Assembly (NCBI GenBank): GCA_963638105.1
Contig: CAVHPP010000011.1
Coordinates: 1-60,814 of the forward strand
From: CAG-217 sp963638105
GTDB lineage: Bacteria; Bacillota; Clostridia; Oscillospirales; Acutalibacteraceae
Reading direction: 5' to 3'
DNA length: 60,814 nt
Shown: one piece after another, positions 50,076 through 58,947 of the stretch
Layout of the letters: each line of letters starts with the position of its first letter
How positions within the stretch are numbered: position 1 is the stretch's first letter
Notes under the pieces: model-generated
Told to the model about the DNA's origin: nothing
Database searches by the model: none
The model's input: the letters and a program-made list of their open reading frames with translations, nothing else
Position numbers and translations under genes: made by a program

Positions 50076-50819
50076 TTATTTTGCGATCCCCAGGATAGTC
50101 TCCGCCTGCTGCACCTGCTCCGGTGTGGGCACAGGTACACCCTCCAGCGGGTACTCAATCCCCAGGTTTTGCCACTTAAAGAGCCCCAGCGTATGGTACG
50201 GCAGGATCTCCACCTTCTCCACGGAAGAAAGGCTGTCGATAAAGTCTTTCAACTGCTGCAACTCTGCCGGGTCATCGGTCAGGCCGGGCACCAGCACCCG
50301 CCGGATCCACATGGGCTTGCCGATCTCCGACAAATAGCGGGCCATATCCAAAATATTGGCGTTGTCCCGCCCGGTGAGTTCCTTGTGCTTTTCGCTGTCC
50401 GTCTGCTTTAAGTCCAGCATCACCAGGTCCGTCACTTCCATCAGCTTTTGGAACTTAGAGAAGAACGGCTCCTTGCGGCTGAATGCGGAACCGCAGCTGT
50501 CCAGCGTGGTATGCACCCCGTGGGCCTTGGCAATGGAGAAGAACTCCGTTACAAAGTCGATCTGGAGCAGCGGCTCGCCCCCGCTGACGGTAATACCGCC
50601 GTTGGGCTGACCTTTCTTGGTCCAGTAGTTGCGATAACGATAAGCCTTATCAAACATCTGCTGTGGGGACAGGCTCATCTTCTCTGCCGCCGGATCCCAA
50701 GTCTCCGGGTTGTGGCAATATTTGCAGCGCATATTGCAGCCCTGCAAAAAGAGCACATAGCGCACCCCCGGGCCGTCTACCAGCCCGAAGGTCTCTATGG
50801 AATGAATTTTACCGATCAT
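50076..50819 (-). CDS. pflA: Pyruvate formate-lyase activating enzyme PflA
   Basis: PflA is the radical SAM enzyme that forms the glycyl radical on PflB. The 247-residue protein has the cluster Cys28, Cys32 and Cys35 in QGCNMRCKYCHNPETW, then GGITVSGGEPLLQ and LDLKQTDSEKH. The N-terminus MIGKIHSIETFGLVDGPG is that of PFL activases and not of other glycyl radical activases. It follows pflB by 14 bases on the reverse strand. Confidence 0.96.
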   Translation of the reverse strand: MIGKIHSIETFGLVDGPGVRYVLFLQGCNMRCKYCHNPETWDPAAEKMSLSPQQMFDKAYRYRNYWTKKGQPNGGITVSGGEPLLQIDFVTEFFSIAKAHGVHTTLDSCGSAFSRKEPFFSKFQKLMEVTDLVMLDLKQTDSEKHKELTGRDNANILDMARYLSEIGKPMWIRRVLVPGLTDDPAELQQLKDFIDSLSSVEKVEILPYHTLGLFKWQNLGIEYPLEGVPVPTPEQVQQAETILGIAK

Positions 50820-50833
50820 AAGCGATCAGCCGC

Positions 50834-53086
50834 TTACATTCTGTCGTGGCAGGTACGGGCAATAACATCCATCTGCTGCTCACGGGTCAGGTCAATGAAC
50901 TTCACGGCGTAACCGGATACACGGATGGTGAAGTTTGCATACTCTTCCTTCTCCGGGTGCTCCATAGCGTCGATCAGCTTCTCTTTACCGAACACATTCA
51001 CATTCAGGTGATGCGCGCCCTGATCAAAGTAGCCATCCATCACCTGTACCAGGTTGTTGATGCGCTCCTGCTCGTCATGGCCGATGGCGTCCGGGTTGAT
51101 GGTCTGGGTGTTGGAGATACCGTCCAGTGCCCACTCATAAGGCAGCTTGGCAACGGAGTTCAGAGAGGCCAGCAGGCCGTTCTGCTCTGCGCCGTAAGCC
51201 GGGTTTGCACCGGGAGACAGCGGCTCGCCGGCCTTACGGCCGTCAGGCATAGCACCGGTTGCCTTACCATATACCACATTGGAGGTAATGGTCAGGATAG
51301 AGGTGGTGGGCTCGGAGTCACGATAGGTGTGGTGCTTCTTGATCTTAGCCAGGAAGGTCTTCAGCAGCCATACAGCGATCTGGTCTGCACGGTCGTCATC
51401 GTTGCCGTAGCGGGGGAAGTCGCCGGTGGTCTCATAATCCACCACAATGCCGTCCTCGTTGCGGATGGTCTTAACCTTAGCGTACTTAATGGCGCTCAGG
51501 GAGTCTACCACGTGGGAGAAGCCGGCAATACCGGTAGCGAAAGTTCTGCGCACATCGGTATCAATCAGAGCCATCTCGGCAGCTTCGTAGTAATACTTAT
51601 CATGCATGTACTGGATCAGGTTCAGCACATTCACATACAGATCAGCCAGCCAGTCCATCATGCGGTCATACTTCTCAATAACCTCATCATAGTCCAGATA
51701 CTCGGAAGTGATCGGCTTGTACTCGGGACCAACCTGCTGGCCGGTCTTTACATCAACACCGCCGTTGATGGCGTACAGCAGGCACTTAGCCAGGTTGGCT
51801 CTTGCGCCGAAGAACTGCATCTCTTTACCGGTCTGGGTAGCGGATACGCAGCAGCAGATGCTGTAATCGTCGCCCCATACCGGCTTCATCACATCGTCGT
51901 TCTCATACTGGATGGAGCTGGTGCGGATAGAAATGTCTGCCGCGTACTTCTTAAAGTTCTCAGGCAGAGCGGAGGAATACAGAACAGTCAGGTTCGGCTC
52001 CGGAGAGGGACCCATATCCTCCAAAGTGTGCAGGAAACGGTAGTCGTTCTTGGTAACCATAGAACGGCCGTCTACGCCGATACCGCCAACTTCCAGGGTG
52101 GCCCATACCGGGTCGCCGGAGAACAGCTGGTTGTAAGAGGGAATACGGGCGAACTTCACCATACGGAACTTCATAACCAAGTGGTCGATCAGCTCCTGGG
52201 CCTCGCTCTCGGTCAGGGTGCCGGCTTCCAGATCTCTCTCAATGTAGATATCCAGGAAGGTGGACACACGACCAACGCTCATAGCAGCGCCGTTCTGGGT
52301 CTTGATGGCAGCCAGGTAGCCGAAGTACAGCCACTGCACAGCCTCTTTTGCATTCTTTGCAGGCTGAGAAATATCAAAGCCATACTTCTCGGCCATGACT
52401 TTCATCTCGCCCAGAGCCTTGATCTGCATAGCCAGCTCTTCTCTCTGACGGATGATGTCGTCGGTCATAGAACCGCTGCCGCAGTTGGCAAAGTCTTCCT
52501 TCTTCTGCTCGATCAGGAAGTCGATACCGTACAGAGCCACACGGCGATAATCGCCGACGATACGGCCACGGCCGTAAGTATCCGGCAGGCCGGTAATGAT
52601 CTTGTTGTGGCGCGCCTTCTTCATCTCGGGCGTATAAGCGTCAAACACACCCTGGTTATGGGTCTTGCAATACTCGGTGAAGATCTTGTGCAGCTCCGGA
52701 TCCGGCTCATAGCCGTAAGTGGTGCAAGCCTGCTCCGCCATCTTGATACCGCCATAGGGCATAAAGGCACGCTTCAGGGGCTTGTCGGTCTGCAGGCCGA
52801 CCACAGCCTCCAGGTCCTTCAGATCCTCGCTGATGTAGCCCGGCTCATGGGCAGTAATGCCGGACACGATCTCCGTATCCATATCCAAAACGCCGCCCTT
52901 GGCGCGCTCTTCTTTTTGCAGACCCTGCAACACGCCCCACAGCTTGTTGGTAGCGTCCGTGGGTCCTGCCAGGAAATGCTCATCACCATCATAGGGCTTG
53001 TAGTTCTTCTGGATGAAGTCTCTTACATTGACTTCCTCTTTCCAGAGGGAACCGTCAAAGCCATTCCATTGTTCAAAATTGACCAT
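50834..53086 (-). CDS. pflB: Formate C-acetyltransferase (pyruvate formate-lyase) PflB
   Basis: PflB splits pyruvate and CoA to acetyl-CoA and formate, the central fermentation step. The 750-residue glycyl radical enzyme has the catalytic cysteine pair in ICCCVSATQTG (Cys412 and Cys413) and the radical-bearing Gly725 in IRVSGYAVKF. The TEIVSGITAHEPGYI and PDTYGRGRIVGDYRRVALYG segments are conserved. TAGGAGGTAA precedes the ATG. Codon choice is strongly biased toward preferred codons, which fits high expression. Confidence 0.97.
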   Translation of the reverse strand: MVNFEQWNGFDGSLWKEEVNVRDFIQKNYKPYDGDEHFLAGPTDATNKLWGVLQGLQKEERAKGGVLDMDTEIVSGITAHEPGYISEDLKDLEAVVGLQTDKPLKRAFMPYGGIKMAEQACTTYGYEPDPELHKIFTEYCKTHNQGVFDAYTPEMKKARHNKIITGLPDTYGRGRIVGDYRRVALYGIDFLIEQKKEDFANCGSGSMTDDIIRQREELAMQIKALGEMKVMAEKYGFDISQPAKNAKEAVQWLYFGYLAAIKTQNGAAMSVGRVSTFLDIYIERDLEAGTLTESEAQELIDHLVMKFRMVKFARIPSYNQLFSGDPVWATLEVGGIGVDGRSMVTKNDYRFLHTLEDMGPSPEPNLTVLYSSALPENFKKYAADISIRTSSIQYENDDVMKPVWGDDYSICCCVSATQTGKEMQFFGARANLAKCLLYAINGGVDVKTGQQVGPEYKPITSEYLDYDEVIEKYDRMMDWLADLYVNVLNLIQYMHDKYYYEAAEMALIDTDVRRTFATGIAGFSHVVDSLSAIKYAKVKTIRNEDGIVVDYETTGDFPRYGNDDDRADQIAVWLLKTFLAKIKKHHTYRDSEPTTSILTITSNVVYGKATGAMPDGRKAGEPLSPGANPAYGAEQNGLLASLNSVAKLPYEWALDGISNTQTINPDAIGHDEQERINNLVQVMDGYFDQGAHHLNVNVFGKEKLIDAMEHPEKEEYANFTIRVSGYAVKFIDLTREQQMDVIARTCHDRM

Positions 53087-53194
53087 CGTATTACCTCCTA
53101 CAGTATTTGTTTGCTAAATATGAAACTAATGATTGGCATAGTTGAAATTGCGAAAACAGACGCAATTTGACGCACCTGTCCGCAAATCGCTAAT

Positions 53195-53223
53195 AATATA
53201 CAACAAATCGTCTTGAATTTCAA
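53195..53223 (-). promoter_or_regulatory. Proximal promoter of pflB
   Basis: Reverse-strand TTGAAA (53223-53218) and TATATT (53200-53195), spacer 17 bases, about 110 bases before the start codon. Confidence 0.55.
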
Positions 53224-53321
53224 CCCAAATTGTATAAGTATTTTGCCCATTCCGGCTAAAGTTTTTGGGAATTTTGACCAGTTGTTGTAATCATTACCAG
53301 CTTGTACTCATTACAATTTGG

Positions 53322-53350
53322 ATTATACACGGAAAATGACCTTTTGTCAA
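53322..53350 (-). promoter_or_regulatory. Distal consensus promoter of pflB
   Basis: Reverse-strand TTGACA (53350-53345) and TATAAT (53327-53322), both perfect, spacer 17 bases. TTGTAAT (53285-53291) and ATTACAA (53310-53316) form an inverted repeat at the transcription start, a candidate operator. The leader is about 230 bases. Confidence 0.8.
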
Positions 53351-53509
53351 GGGGATTTTGGCTGTTTTTTGTAGAACAAACCCAAAGGCGATGACCGCCA
53401 TCCTCTGATACTATTTTAACATATTTTGCCGTATTTTCCAGAATTTTTGCACGCTGTTGCGCAATTCTGCACACAGTGTAAATTATTTATGAATTCCTCC
53501 ACCGCCGGA
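53351..53509. other. Divergent pflB/fucO spacer
   Basis: This AT-rich stretch between the promoters contains no gene I can support. No clear Rex-type site (TTGTTA...TAACAA) is visible. Confidence 0.4.
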
Positions 53510-53538
53510 TTGACAAAAAATTATCACAGCGCTATACT
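53510..53538 (+). promoter_or_regulatory. Promoter of the alcohol dehydrogenase gene
   Basis: TTGACA (53510-53515) and TATACT (53533-53538), spacer 17 bases. Confidence 0.8.
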
Positions 53539-53595
53539 GAACTTGCAAACGGCGGAAAAAGCCGCCGAAATTTCAATCAAAAGAGGTAATTTGTT

Positions 53596-54744
53596 ATGGC
53601 AAACAGATTTGTATTGAATGAGACCAGTTACCACGGCCCCGGTGCGATCCGGGAGATCGCCGGTGAAGTGAAAGGCCGCGGGTTCAAAAAGTGCTTTGTG
53701 TGCTCCGACCCGGACCTGATCAAATTTAATGTAACGAAGAAAGTGACCGACGTGCTGGAGAACGCCGGCATTGACTACGAGATCTACAGCAAGATCAAGG
53801 CCAACCCCACGGTGGAGAATGTGCAAACCGGCGTGGCCGCCTTTAAGGCCAGCGGCGCAGACTGCATTATCGCCATCGGCGGCGGCTCCTCTATGGACAC
53901 CGCCAAGGCCATTGGCATTATCATTGAGAACCCGGAGTTCAGCGATGTAATCTCCCTGGAGGGCGTGGCGCCCACCACCAAGAAGGCGGTGCCGATCATC
54001 GCCGTTCCCACCACTGCCGGCACAGCCGCCGAGGTAACCATCAACTATGTGATTACCGACACGGAGAAGAACCGCAAAATGGTGTGCGTAGATGTGCACG
54101 ACATTCCCGTCGTGGCCGTTGTGGACCCGGAGATGATGGCTTCCATGCCCAAGGGCCTGACCGCCGCCACCGGTATGGACGCACTGACCCACGCCATTGA
54201 GGGCTATATCACCAAGGCTGCCTGGGAAATGAGCGATATGTTCCACCTGAAAGCCATTGAGATCATCAGTAAGAACCTGCGCGGCGCCGTAGCCAACACC
54301 CCGGAGGGCCGGGAGGGCATGGCACTGGGTCAGTACATTGCCGGTATGGGCTTTTCCAATGTGGGTCTGGGCATTGTGCACTCCATGGCACACCCGCTGG
54401 GCGCTGTGTATGACACCCCCCACGGCGTAGCCAACGCCATTATCCTGCCCACCGTAATGGCCTACAACGCACCGGCCACCGGTGAGAAGTACCGGGATAT
54501 TGCCAAGGCTATGGGCGTTAAGGGCGTGGACGATATGACTCTGGACCAGGCTCGCGCTGCTGCTGTGGACGCTGTAAAGCAGCTGTCCCAGGATGTAGGT
54601 ATCCCCGCCGACTTGAAAGACATTGTAAAGCCGGAGGATGTGGACTTCCTGGCGCAAAGCGCTTATGACGACGCCTGCCGTCCCGGCAATCCCAGAGACA
54701 CCAGCGTAGAGGAGATCAAACAGCTGTATCTCTCCCTGATGTAA
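53596..54744 (+). CDS. fucO: Iron-containing alcohol dehydrogenase, FucO (lactaldehyde reductase) type
   Basis: A 382-residue group III alcohol dehydrogenase closely resembling FucO, which reduces lactaldehyde to 1,2-propanediol with NADH. Metal ligands Asp195, His199, His262 and His276 are all present (GMDALTHAIEGY, VHSMAHPLGAVYDTPHG), and the nucleotide loop is AIGGGSSMDTAKAIG. No fucose or rhamnose genes are near. Its place opposite pflB suggests a general fermentative alcohol dehydrogenase role is equally possible. AAGAGGTAA precedes the ATG. Confidence 0.9.
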   Translation: MANRFVLNETSYHGPGAIREIAGEVKGRGFKKCFVCSDPDLIKFNVTKKVTDVLENAGIDYEIYSKIKANPTVENVQTGVAAFKASGADCIIAIGGGSSMDTAKAIGIIIENPEFSDVISLEGVAPTTKKAVPIIAVPTTAGTAAEVTINYVITDTEKNRKMVCVDVHDIPVVAVVDPEMMASMPKGLTAATGMDALTHAIEGYITKAAWEMSDMFHLKAIEIISKNLRGAVANTPEGREGMALGQYIAGMGFSNVGLGIVHSMAHPLGAVYDTPHGVANAIILPTVMAYNAPATGEKYRDIAKAMGVKGVDDMTLDQARAAAVDAVKQLSQDVGIPADLKDIVKPEDVDFLAQSAYDDACRPGNPRDTSVEEIKQLYLSLM

Positions 54745-54760
54745 ATCTTTTTTGCAAGAC

Positions 54761-54797
54761 AGCCGCACCGCTTCACCCTGAGCAGTGCGGCTTTTTT
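54761..54797 (+). terminator. Terminator after fucO
   Basis: AGCCGCAC (54761-54768) pairs with GTGCGGCT (54785-54792), followed by TTTTTT. Confidence 0.85.
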
Positions 54798-54808
54798 GCG
54801 CCCCGGCA

Positions 54809-54837
54809 TTGTATTTCCCGATCATTTATGCTATGCT
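54809..54837 (+). promoter_or_regulatory. Promoter of the flavodiiron operon
   Basis: TTGTAT (54809-54814) and TATGCT (54832-54837), spacer 17 bases. Confidence 0.6.
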
Positions 54838-54869
54838 AAAGGCAATGTGAGGAAGAAAGGTGATCTACA

Positions 54870-56021
54870 TTGACCATTTCTGACGCGATCCGCTATGTCG
54901 GCGTCAACGATACAGACATTGATTTGTTTGAAAGCCAGTACCCGGTGCCCCACGGCGTGTCCTACAACAGCTACCTGCTGCTGGATGACAAAATTGCCCT
55001 GCTGGACACGGTGGACAAACGCAAATATGACGACTGGGCCGCAAAGGTGGACGCTGTGCTGGACGGGCGCACCCCGGACTACATTGTGGTGCACCACTTA
55101 GAGCCGGACCACGCCGGCAGTTTGCAACTGACCATAGAGAAATATCCCGGCGCCACCCTGGTGCTCAGCGCCAAGGCGCTGGCTATGCTGCCACAATTCT
55201 TCGACCTGCCGGCAGGCACCGAGACCCTGTCGGTGAAAGAGGGCAACACGCTGGAGCTGGGTCACCACACCTTGACCTTTGTGCTGGCACCCATGGTGCA
55301 CTGGCCGGAGGTGATGGTCAGCTACGAACAAACGGAAAAGGTGCTCTTTAGCGCAGACGCCTTTGGCATATTCGGCGCCGTAGGCACGGACGAGCCTTGG
55401 CCGGAGGAAGCCCGCCGCTACTTTATCAATATCGTTGGCAAATACGGTGCGCCGGTGCAGACCCTGCTGAAAAAAGCCGCTGCCCTGGATATTGCCACTA
55501 TTTGCCCACTGCACGGTCCGGTACTGCAAGGGGACCTGACCCCCTACTTGCACCTATATAACACCTGGAGCAGCTATCAGCCGGAAACCCGGGGTGTGTT
55601 CATCGCCTACGCCTCCATTTACGGCAACACAAAGGCAGCCGCTCTGCTGCTGGCGGAGGAACTGAAAAGCCGTGGCGTAACGGTGGAAATCGCGGACCTG
55701 AGCCGCACGGATTTGGCACAGGCAGTAGCAAAAGCATTTCAGTACAGCCAAATGGTATGCGCCGCCCCCAGCTATGACGGCGGGGTGTTCCCGTCAATGG
55801 CGGACTTCTTGCACCACTTAAAGAGCAAGAGTTACCAAAACCGCACCGTGGCCTTGATTGAAAACGGAAGCTGGGCGCCCAGCGCCGCCCGCACCATGAC
55901 CGCCCAGTTGGAGGAGATGAAAGCCATCACCCTGCTGCCGGGCACCGTTACCGTGCGTGCCGCCTTAAAGGACGCAGACCACACCGCGCTGGCCGCACTG
56001 GCAGACGCGCTGGCGCAGTAA
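54870..56021 (+). CDS. A-type flavodiiron protein (FprA-like)
   Basis: Flavodiiron proteins reduce O2 to water, or NO to N2O, in anaerobes. The 383-residue protein has a metallo-beta-lactamase domain with diiron ligands in HHLEPDHAG (His76, Glu78, Asp80, His81), MVHWPE, ADAFG and CPLHGPV, and a flavodoxin domain from about 245 with YASIYGNTKAA binding FMN. Translation starts at the TTG at 54870 after AAAGGTG; no ATG fits. It is a little shorter than usual at the C-terminus. With rubrerythrin it forms part of oxygen defence. Confidence 0.92.
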   Translation: MTISDAIRYVGVNDTDIDLFESQYPVPHGVSYNSYLLLDDKIALLDTVDKRKYDDWAAKVDAVLDGRTPDYIVVHHLEPDHAGSLQLTIEKYPGATLVLSAKALAMLPQFFDLPAGTETLSVKEGNTLELGHHTLTFVLAPMVHWPEVMVSYEQTEKVLFSADAFGIFGAVGTDEPWPEEARRYFINIVGKYGAPVQTLLKKAAALDIATICPLHGPVLQGDLTPYLHLYNTWSSYQPETRGVFIAYASIYGNTKAAALLLAEELKSRGVTVEIADLSRTDLAQAVAKAFQYSQMVCAAPSYDGGVFPSMADFLHHLKSKSYQNRTVALIENGSWAPSAARTMTAQLEEMKAITLLPGTVTVRAALKDADHTALAALADALAQ

Positions 56022-56031
56022 GGAGCAGACC

Positions 56032-56382
56032 ATGGTTGTATATACAAACGCAGATTTCATCTCCCTGAATGAGGAGAACCTCACTTACAGTGTGCTGGTA
56101 GAGGACAAGGGCAAGATTGCCTATATCGGCTACAATACGCCCCTGTGTTACCGGGACGCCAAGGTGGTGGATCTGGAGGGCAAGGCGGTACTGCCGGCAG
56201 TAAACGACCTGATCCGGGTGGACTGCAAGGACGCCGCCTGCACCGTACTGGCTGTGGGCGAAAGTGCCGACTTTGCCGTCTTGGACAAAAACATTCTAAA
56301 GGACCCCACCGCCACGGTGGAGGCCGTGTACCTAAAAGGCCGCGACACCAGCAAAAGCCGCTTCCCGTTTTTTCATATCTAA
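56032..56382 (+). CDS. Amidohydrolase fragment lacking the catalytic barrel
   Basis: A 116-residue protein. The N-terminus, VYTNADFISLNEENLTYSVL then GKIAYIG and VVDLEGKAVLPAV, matches the first beta-sandwich part of YtcJ-type amidohydrolases. The C-terminus, VGESADFAVLDKNILKDP then VEAVYLKGRD, matches the last part of the same sandwich. The roughly 400-residue TIM barrel with all metal ligands, normally between them, is absent, yet the frame is intact. TAAGGAGCAG overlaps the flavodiiron stop, so the two genes are coupled. It is either a deletion relic that still reads through or a small stand-alone sandwich. No catalytic activity is expected. Confidence 0.7.
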   Translation: MVVYTNADFISLNEENLTYSVLVEDKGKIAYIGYNTPLCYRDAKVVDLEGKAVLPAVNDLIRVDCKDAACTVLAVGESADFAVLDKNILKDPTATVEAVYLKGRDTSKSRFPFFHI

Positions 56383-56393
56383 AATATAATAGA

Positions 56394-56427
56394 AAAAGGC
56401 GCACACCAAAACCGGTGTACGCCTTTT
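56394..56427 (+). terminator. Terminator after the flavodiiron operon
   Basis: AAAAGGCG-ACACC pairs with GGTGT-CGCCTTTT, followed by GTTTTCC. Confidence 0.85.
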
Positions 56428-56440
56428 GTTTTCCTTATTT

Positions 56441-56460
56441 GGCTCCCTTGTAAAGGGAGG
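56441..56460 (-). repeat. Dispersed repeat, partial copy 3
   Basis: GGCTCCCTTGTAAAGGGAG is the exact reverse complement of the end of the repeat at 44302-44345. With CTTTTTATTT behind it, it could also act as a terminator. Confidence 0.65.
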
Positions 56461-56464
56461 CTTT

Positions 56465-58840
56465 TTATTTCCCCTGCTTTTTCTTTTTATGGTGAATCAG
56501 CAGCACCACGGCCCCGAACACAGCGGCAGTGCCGAAAACCGCGCCAAAAGCAATGCCCTTCGTAGCCGGAGGCAGATACAACTTGCCACCGTCCGACAAA
56601 GTGGGGGTCGCCTTTTCCGGCAATTTATACAAATCCGCACCGCTGTTTTTGCCATAGGCCACCTGCACCACGCTCACCTGGTACTTGCTCAGCTCCACCC
56701 GGAGGTCCGTGCCGGGGGTCAGCTCCGTTTGGGTGGGCGCAGTGGTATTGCTGTCCAGTTCATTGCAGGCAGACTTAAATTTGCCTTGCAGGCTCTGAAC
56801 GGAAACCGCATTCGGTTTGTAACCGTCCAGCTGCACATTCACCGTCCGATCCTTGCCGGAGGTATTCACCAGCTTAACATACAGCACCTGGTTCTCCGGG
56901 TCGCAGGTAACGGACTGGTACACCCCATCTTGTACCGTGCTTCCGCCGTCAAAAGCGGCGTGCACATACTGCGTACCCACATTATTGGCAAAGAGCATTT
57001 GCACATAATAGGAGGGGGTGAGCACCGTTTGGCGGCTGTCAAACCAAATGAGATTCACATTCCAGCTTTGGGCATTGACCTTGGCAAAGGTGGGGGCGTA
57101 AGAGGCCATATCCACCACATCGCCGTTGCGTTCCAAGCCGGTCAGGTAGCTGGCTTCTTCCACCGCTTCCCAAATATTGCTCTTGGTCTCTATGGTACCG
57201 ATTCCGGCAGAGGTGGCGGCGTACTCGCCCACAAACACATGGGCACCGGAGCGGTCAAAGCTGTCGTACCGATCATTGTGGTCAAACAGGTAGCCGTCAT
57301 AGGTATAATAATGCTCGTCCACTACCGTGTCCTTAAATTCCCGGTCAATCCACGCCATATTGCCGTCGTAGGCGTCCCCCTCCAGGTAAGTACCGGCAGA
57401 GGAAATCACGGTGATCTGCGGATATTTCTCTTTTACCGCCTTGTAAAGCGCCTTAAAATTGCGTTCATACACGGCGCCCCAGTTCTCATTGCCCAAACCG
57501 ATATATTGCAGATTAAAGGGCTTGGCGTGGCCGTTGGCCGCCCGCAGAGCCCCCCAGTAGCTGGTGGTGGCATCGCCGTTGGCGTACTCGATCAAATCCA
57601 GTACATCCTGCACATAATTGTCCCACGCATCCGTGCCCGGGCGCAGAGCGATGGTGTCCAAATACGCCTCCCAATCGGCGGCGCTGTTTATGTTCAGCTT
57701 TTTGATTTTGTCCGTATATTCCGTGCGGGCGTCGGTATCCTTTTCGTCCAGACCCACCTTTTCCGTCAAATATGTCTCCCACTGGGCGTCGGTCATGCGC
57801 AGTTTGGCATACGCTGCCGCGTGGTCGTCATAAGCGGCCCGGGGCTGGCAGCTAAGCCCCACATTCACAATAGGCAGCGCCAGCGCGTTCAGGTCCGCGC
57901 ACAGCTGGAAATACTCGTGGTAGCCCATGGCGTTGGTGTTGTTATAATCCCGGCCGTTGTCGTCCTTCCACAGGTTCTCACTTTGCTTGCGCTCCTCCAA
58001 GGGGCCGATGGTATCTTTCCAATTATACAGCTGATCCAGGCTGCCACCCTCTGCCAGACACCCGCCGGGAAAGCGGATAAACCGCGGGTGCAGATTTTGC
58101 AGTGCAGCAAACAGATCGCTGCGCAGGGTAGTATACTTCCAGCTGTCGCTGTCGTAGCCGTAGCTGCCCTGGGGCACCAGGGTAACAAAATCCAGGTACA
58201 AAGTCCCCTCACCCTCCAGCTGGAATACCAAGGCACCGTCCTTGCTGGCACTGGCGGTCAGGGGCACGGTCAGCTTGTTCCAGGCGCCGCCGGTTTTGCT
58301 CAAATCCAGCTGCACCGCCGTCTGCTTGCCGTCGCCGCAGTCCAAATACACCTGCGCCGTGCCGGTAAAGCCGCCGGAGCGCACATAGCAGCTCAGGTCA
58401 TACACCTGGTCCGCCACAAAGCCCATATCCGCCGTGTTGGCTTTCTTTTTATCATATTTATCCGTCTTGTATTTATAAATTTCCGTAAAGCCCAGGTTGG
58501 TCAGGCTGCCCTTGCCGTCCACCGTCAGCTTGGCGTAGGTGGGGTTGTTCTTATTCAGGGGCAGGTCGCCCTGGGTGGTCAGCTCCAACCCATCCGCCAC
58601 CCAGCCGGTGGTAGGCGCAGAGGCGTACTCAAAGCTGTCGTTATTCACCAAATTGGACACCAAGCCCCCGTCGCAGGCGTAGCTGATATCCTCAATAAAC
58701 GCACCGTACAAATGATCTGAAATAGCGGTTTGCTTGGCGTCTGCCGCCACACGCAGCACCGGTGTGTCCGCAGCCTGCACCGGCAAGGCGGCGCCCAAAG
58801 TCAGCGCACCGGCCAGCAGTGCGCAAAAAATCCGTTTCAT
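56465..58840 (-). CDS. Secreted, membrane-anchored alpha-L-arabinofuranosidase (GH51-like)
   Basis: A 791-residue extracellular glycosidase removing arabinose from plant polysaccharides. The signal peptide MKRIFCALLAGALTLGAALP ends near VQAAD. HLYGAFIEDISYACDGGL opens the catalytic part. Residues of about 100-220 form a beta-rich carbohydrate-binding-like insert. FIRFPGGCLAEG, GLGNENWG (acid/base Glu) and VFVGEYA (nucleophile Glu) are family 51 motifs. A long insert near 400-470 is unusual. The C-terminus has a membrane helix (AFGAVFGTAAVFGAVVLLI) and a basic tail, so the enzyme is cell-bound; no LPxTG motif is seen. It has its own promoter. Confidence 0.9.
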   Translation of the reverse strand: MKRIFCALLAGALTLGAALPVQAADTPVLRVAADAKQTAISDHLYGAFIEDISYACDGGLVSNLVNNDSFEYASAPTTGWVADGLELTTQGDLPLNKNNPTYAKLTVDGKGSLTNLGFTEIYKYKTDKYDKKKANTADMGFVADQVYDLSCYVRSGGFTGTAQVYLDCGDGKQTAVQLDLSKTGGAWNKLTVPLTASASKDGALVFQLEGEGTLYLDFVTLVPQGSYGYDSDSWKYTTLRSDLFAALQNLHPRFIRFPGGCLAEGGSLDQLYNWKDTIGPLEERKQSENLWKDDNGRDYNNTNAMGYHEYFQLCADLNALALPIVNVGLSCQPRAAYDDHAAAYAKLRMTDAQWETYLTEKVGLDEKDTDARTEYTDKIKKLNINSAADWEAYLDTIALRPGTDAWDNYVQDVLDLIEYANGDATTSYWGALRAANGHAKPFNLQYIGLGNENWGAVYERNFKALYKAVKEKYPQITVISSAGTYLEGDAYDGNMAWIDREFKDTVVDEHYYTYDGYLFDHNDRYDSFDRSGAHVFVGEYAATSAGIGTIETKSNIWEAVEEASYLTGLERNGDVVDMASYAPTFAKVNAQSWNVNLIWFDSRQTVLTPSYYVQMLFANNVGTQYVHAAFDGGSTVQDGVYQSVTCDPENQVLYVKLVNTSGKDRTVNVQLDGYKPNAVSVQSLQGKFKSACNELDSNTTAPTQTELTPGTDLRVELSKYQVSVVQVAYGKNSGADLYKLPEKATPTLSDGGKLYLPPATKGIAFGAVFGTAAVFGAVVLLIHHKKKKQGK

Positions 58841-58869
58841 ATACAGAACCCCCTCTATTTTATACCCTT

Positions 58870-58899
58870 ATTATAACATACCGCCCTGCCTCGGCGCAA
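58870..58899 (-). promoter_or_regulatory. Promoter of the arabinofuranosidase gene
   Basis: Reverse-strand TTGCGC (58899-58894) and TATAAT (58875-58870), spacer 18 bases, with TGT before the -10. Confidence 0.7.
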
Positions 58900-58909
58900 C
58901 TAAAAAAGG

Positions 58910-58938
58910 CCGTGCCTGCACACAGTGTGCCGGCACGG
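58910..58938 (-). terminator. Terminator of the small Cys-rich gene
   Basis: CCGTGCC (58910-58916) pairs with GGCACGG (58932-58938); T runs lie on both sides. Confidence 0.8.
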
Positions 58939-58947
58939 TCGTTTTTT

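Noticed and set aside
50846..53170. A 774-codon forward open frame opposite pflB
   Set aside because: It is a mirror of the highly codon-biased pflB gene. Its protein lacks family features, and no ribosome binding site or promoter fits.
53087..53595. Rex operator between pflB and fucO
   Set aside because: No TTGTTAA-type half-site pair was found; the TTGTAAT repeat is different and is listed only as a candidate operator.
56426..58720. A 764-codon forward open frame opposite the arabinofuranosidase gene
   Set aside because: Composition is His/Ile/Gly-rich and repetitive as in shadow frames; the reverse gene has all catalytic motifs.
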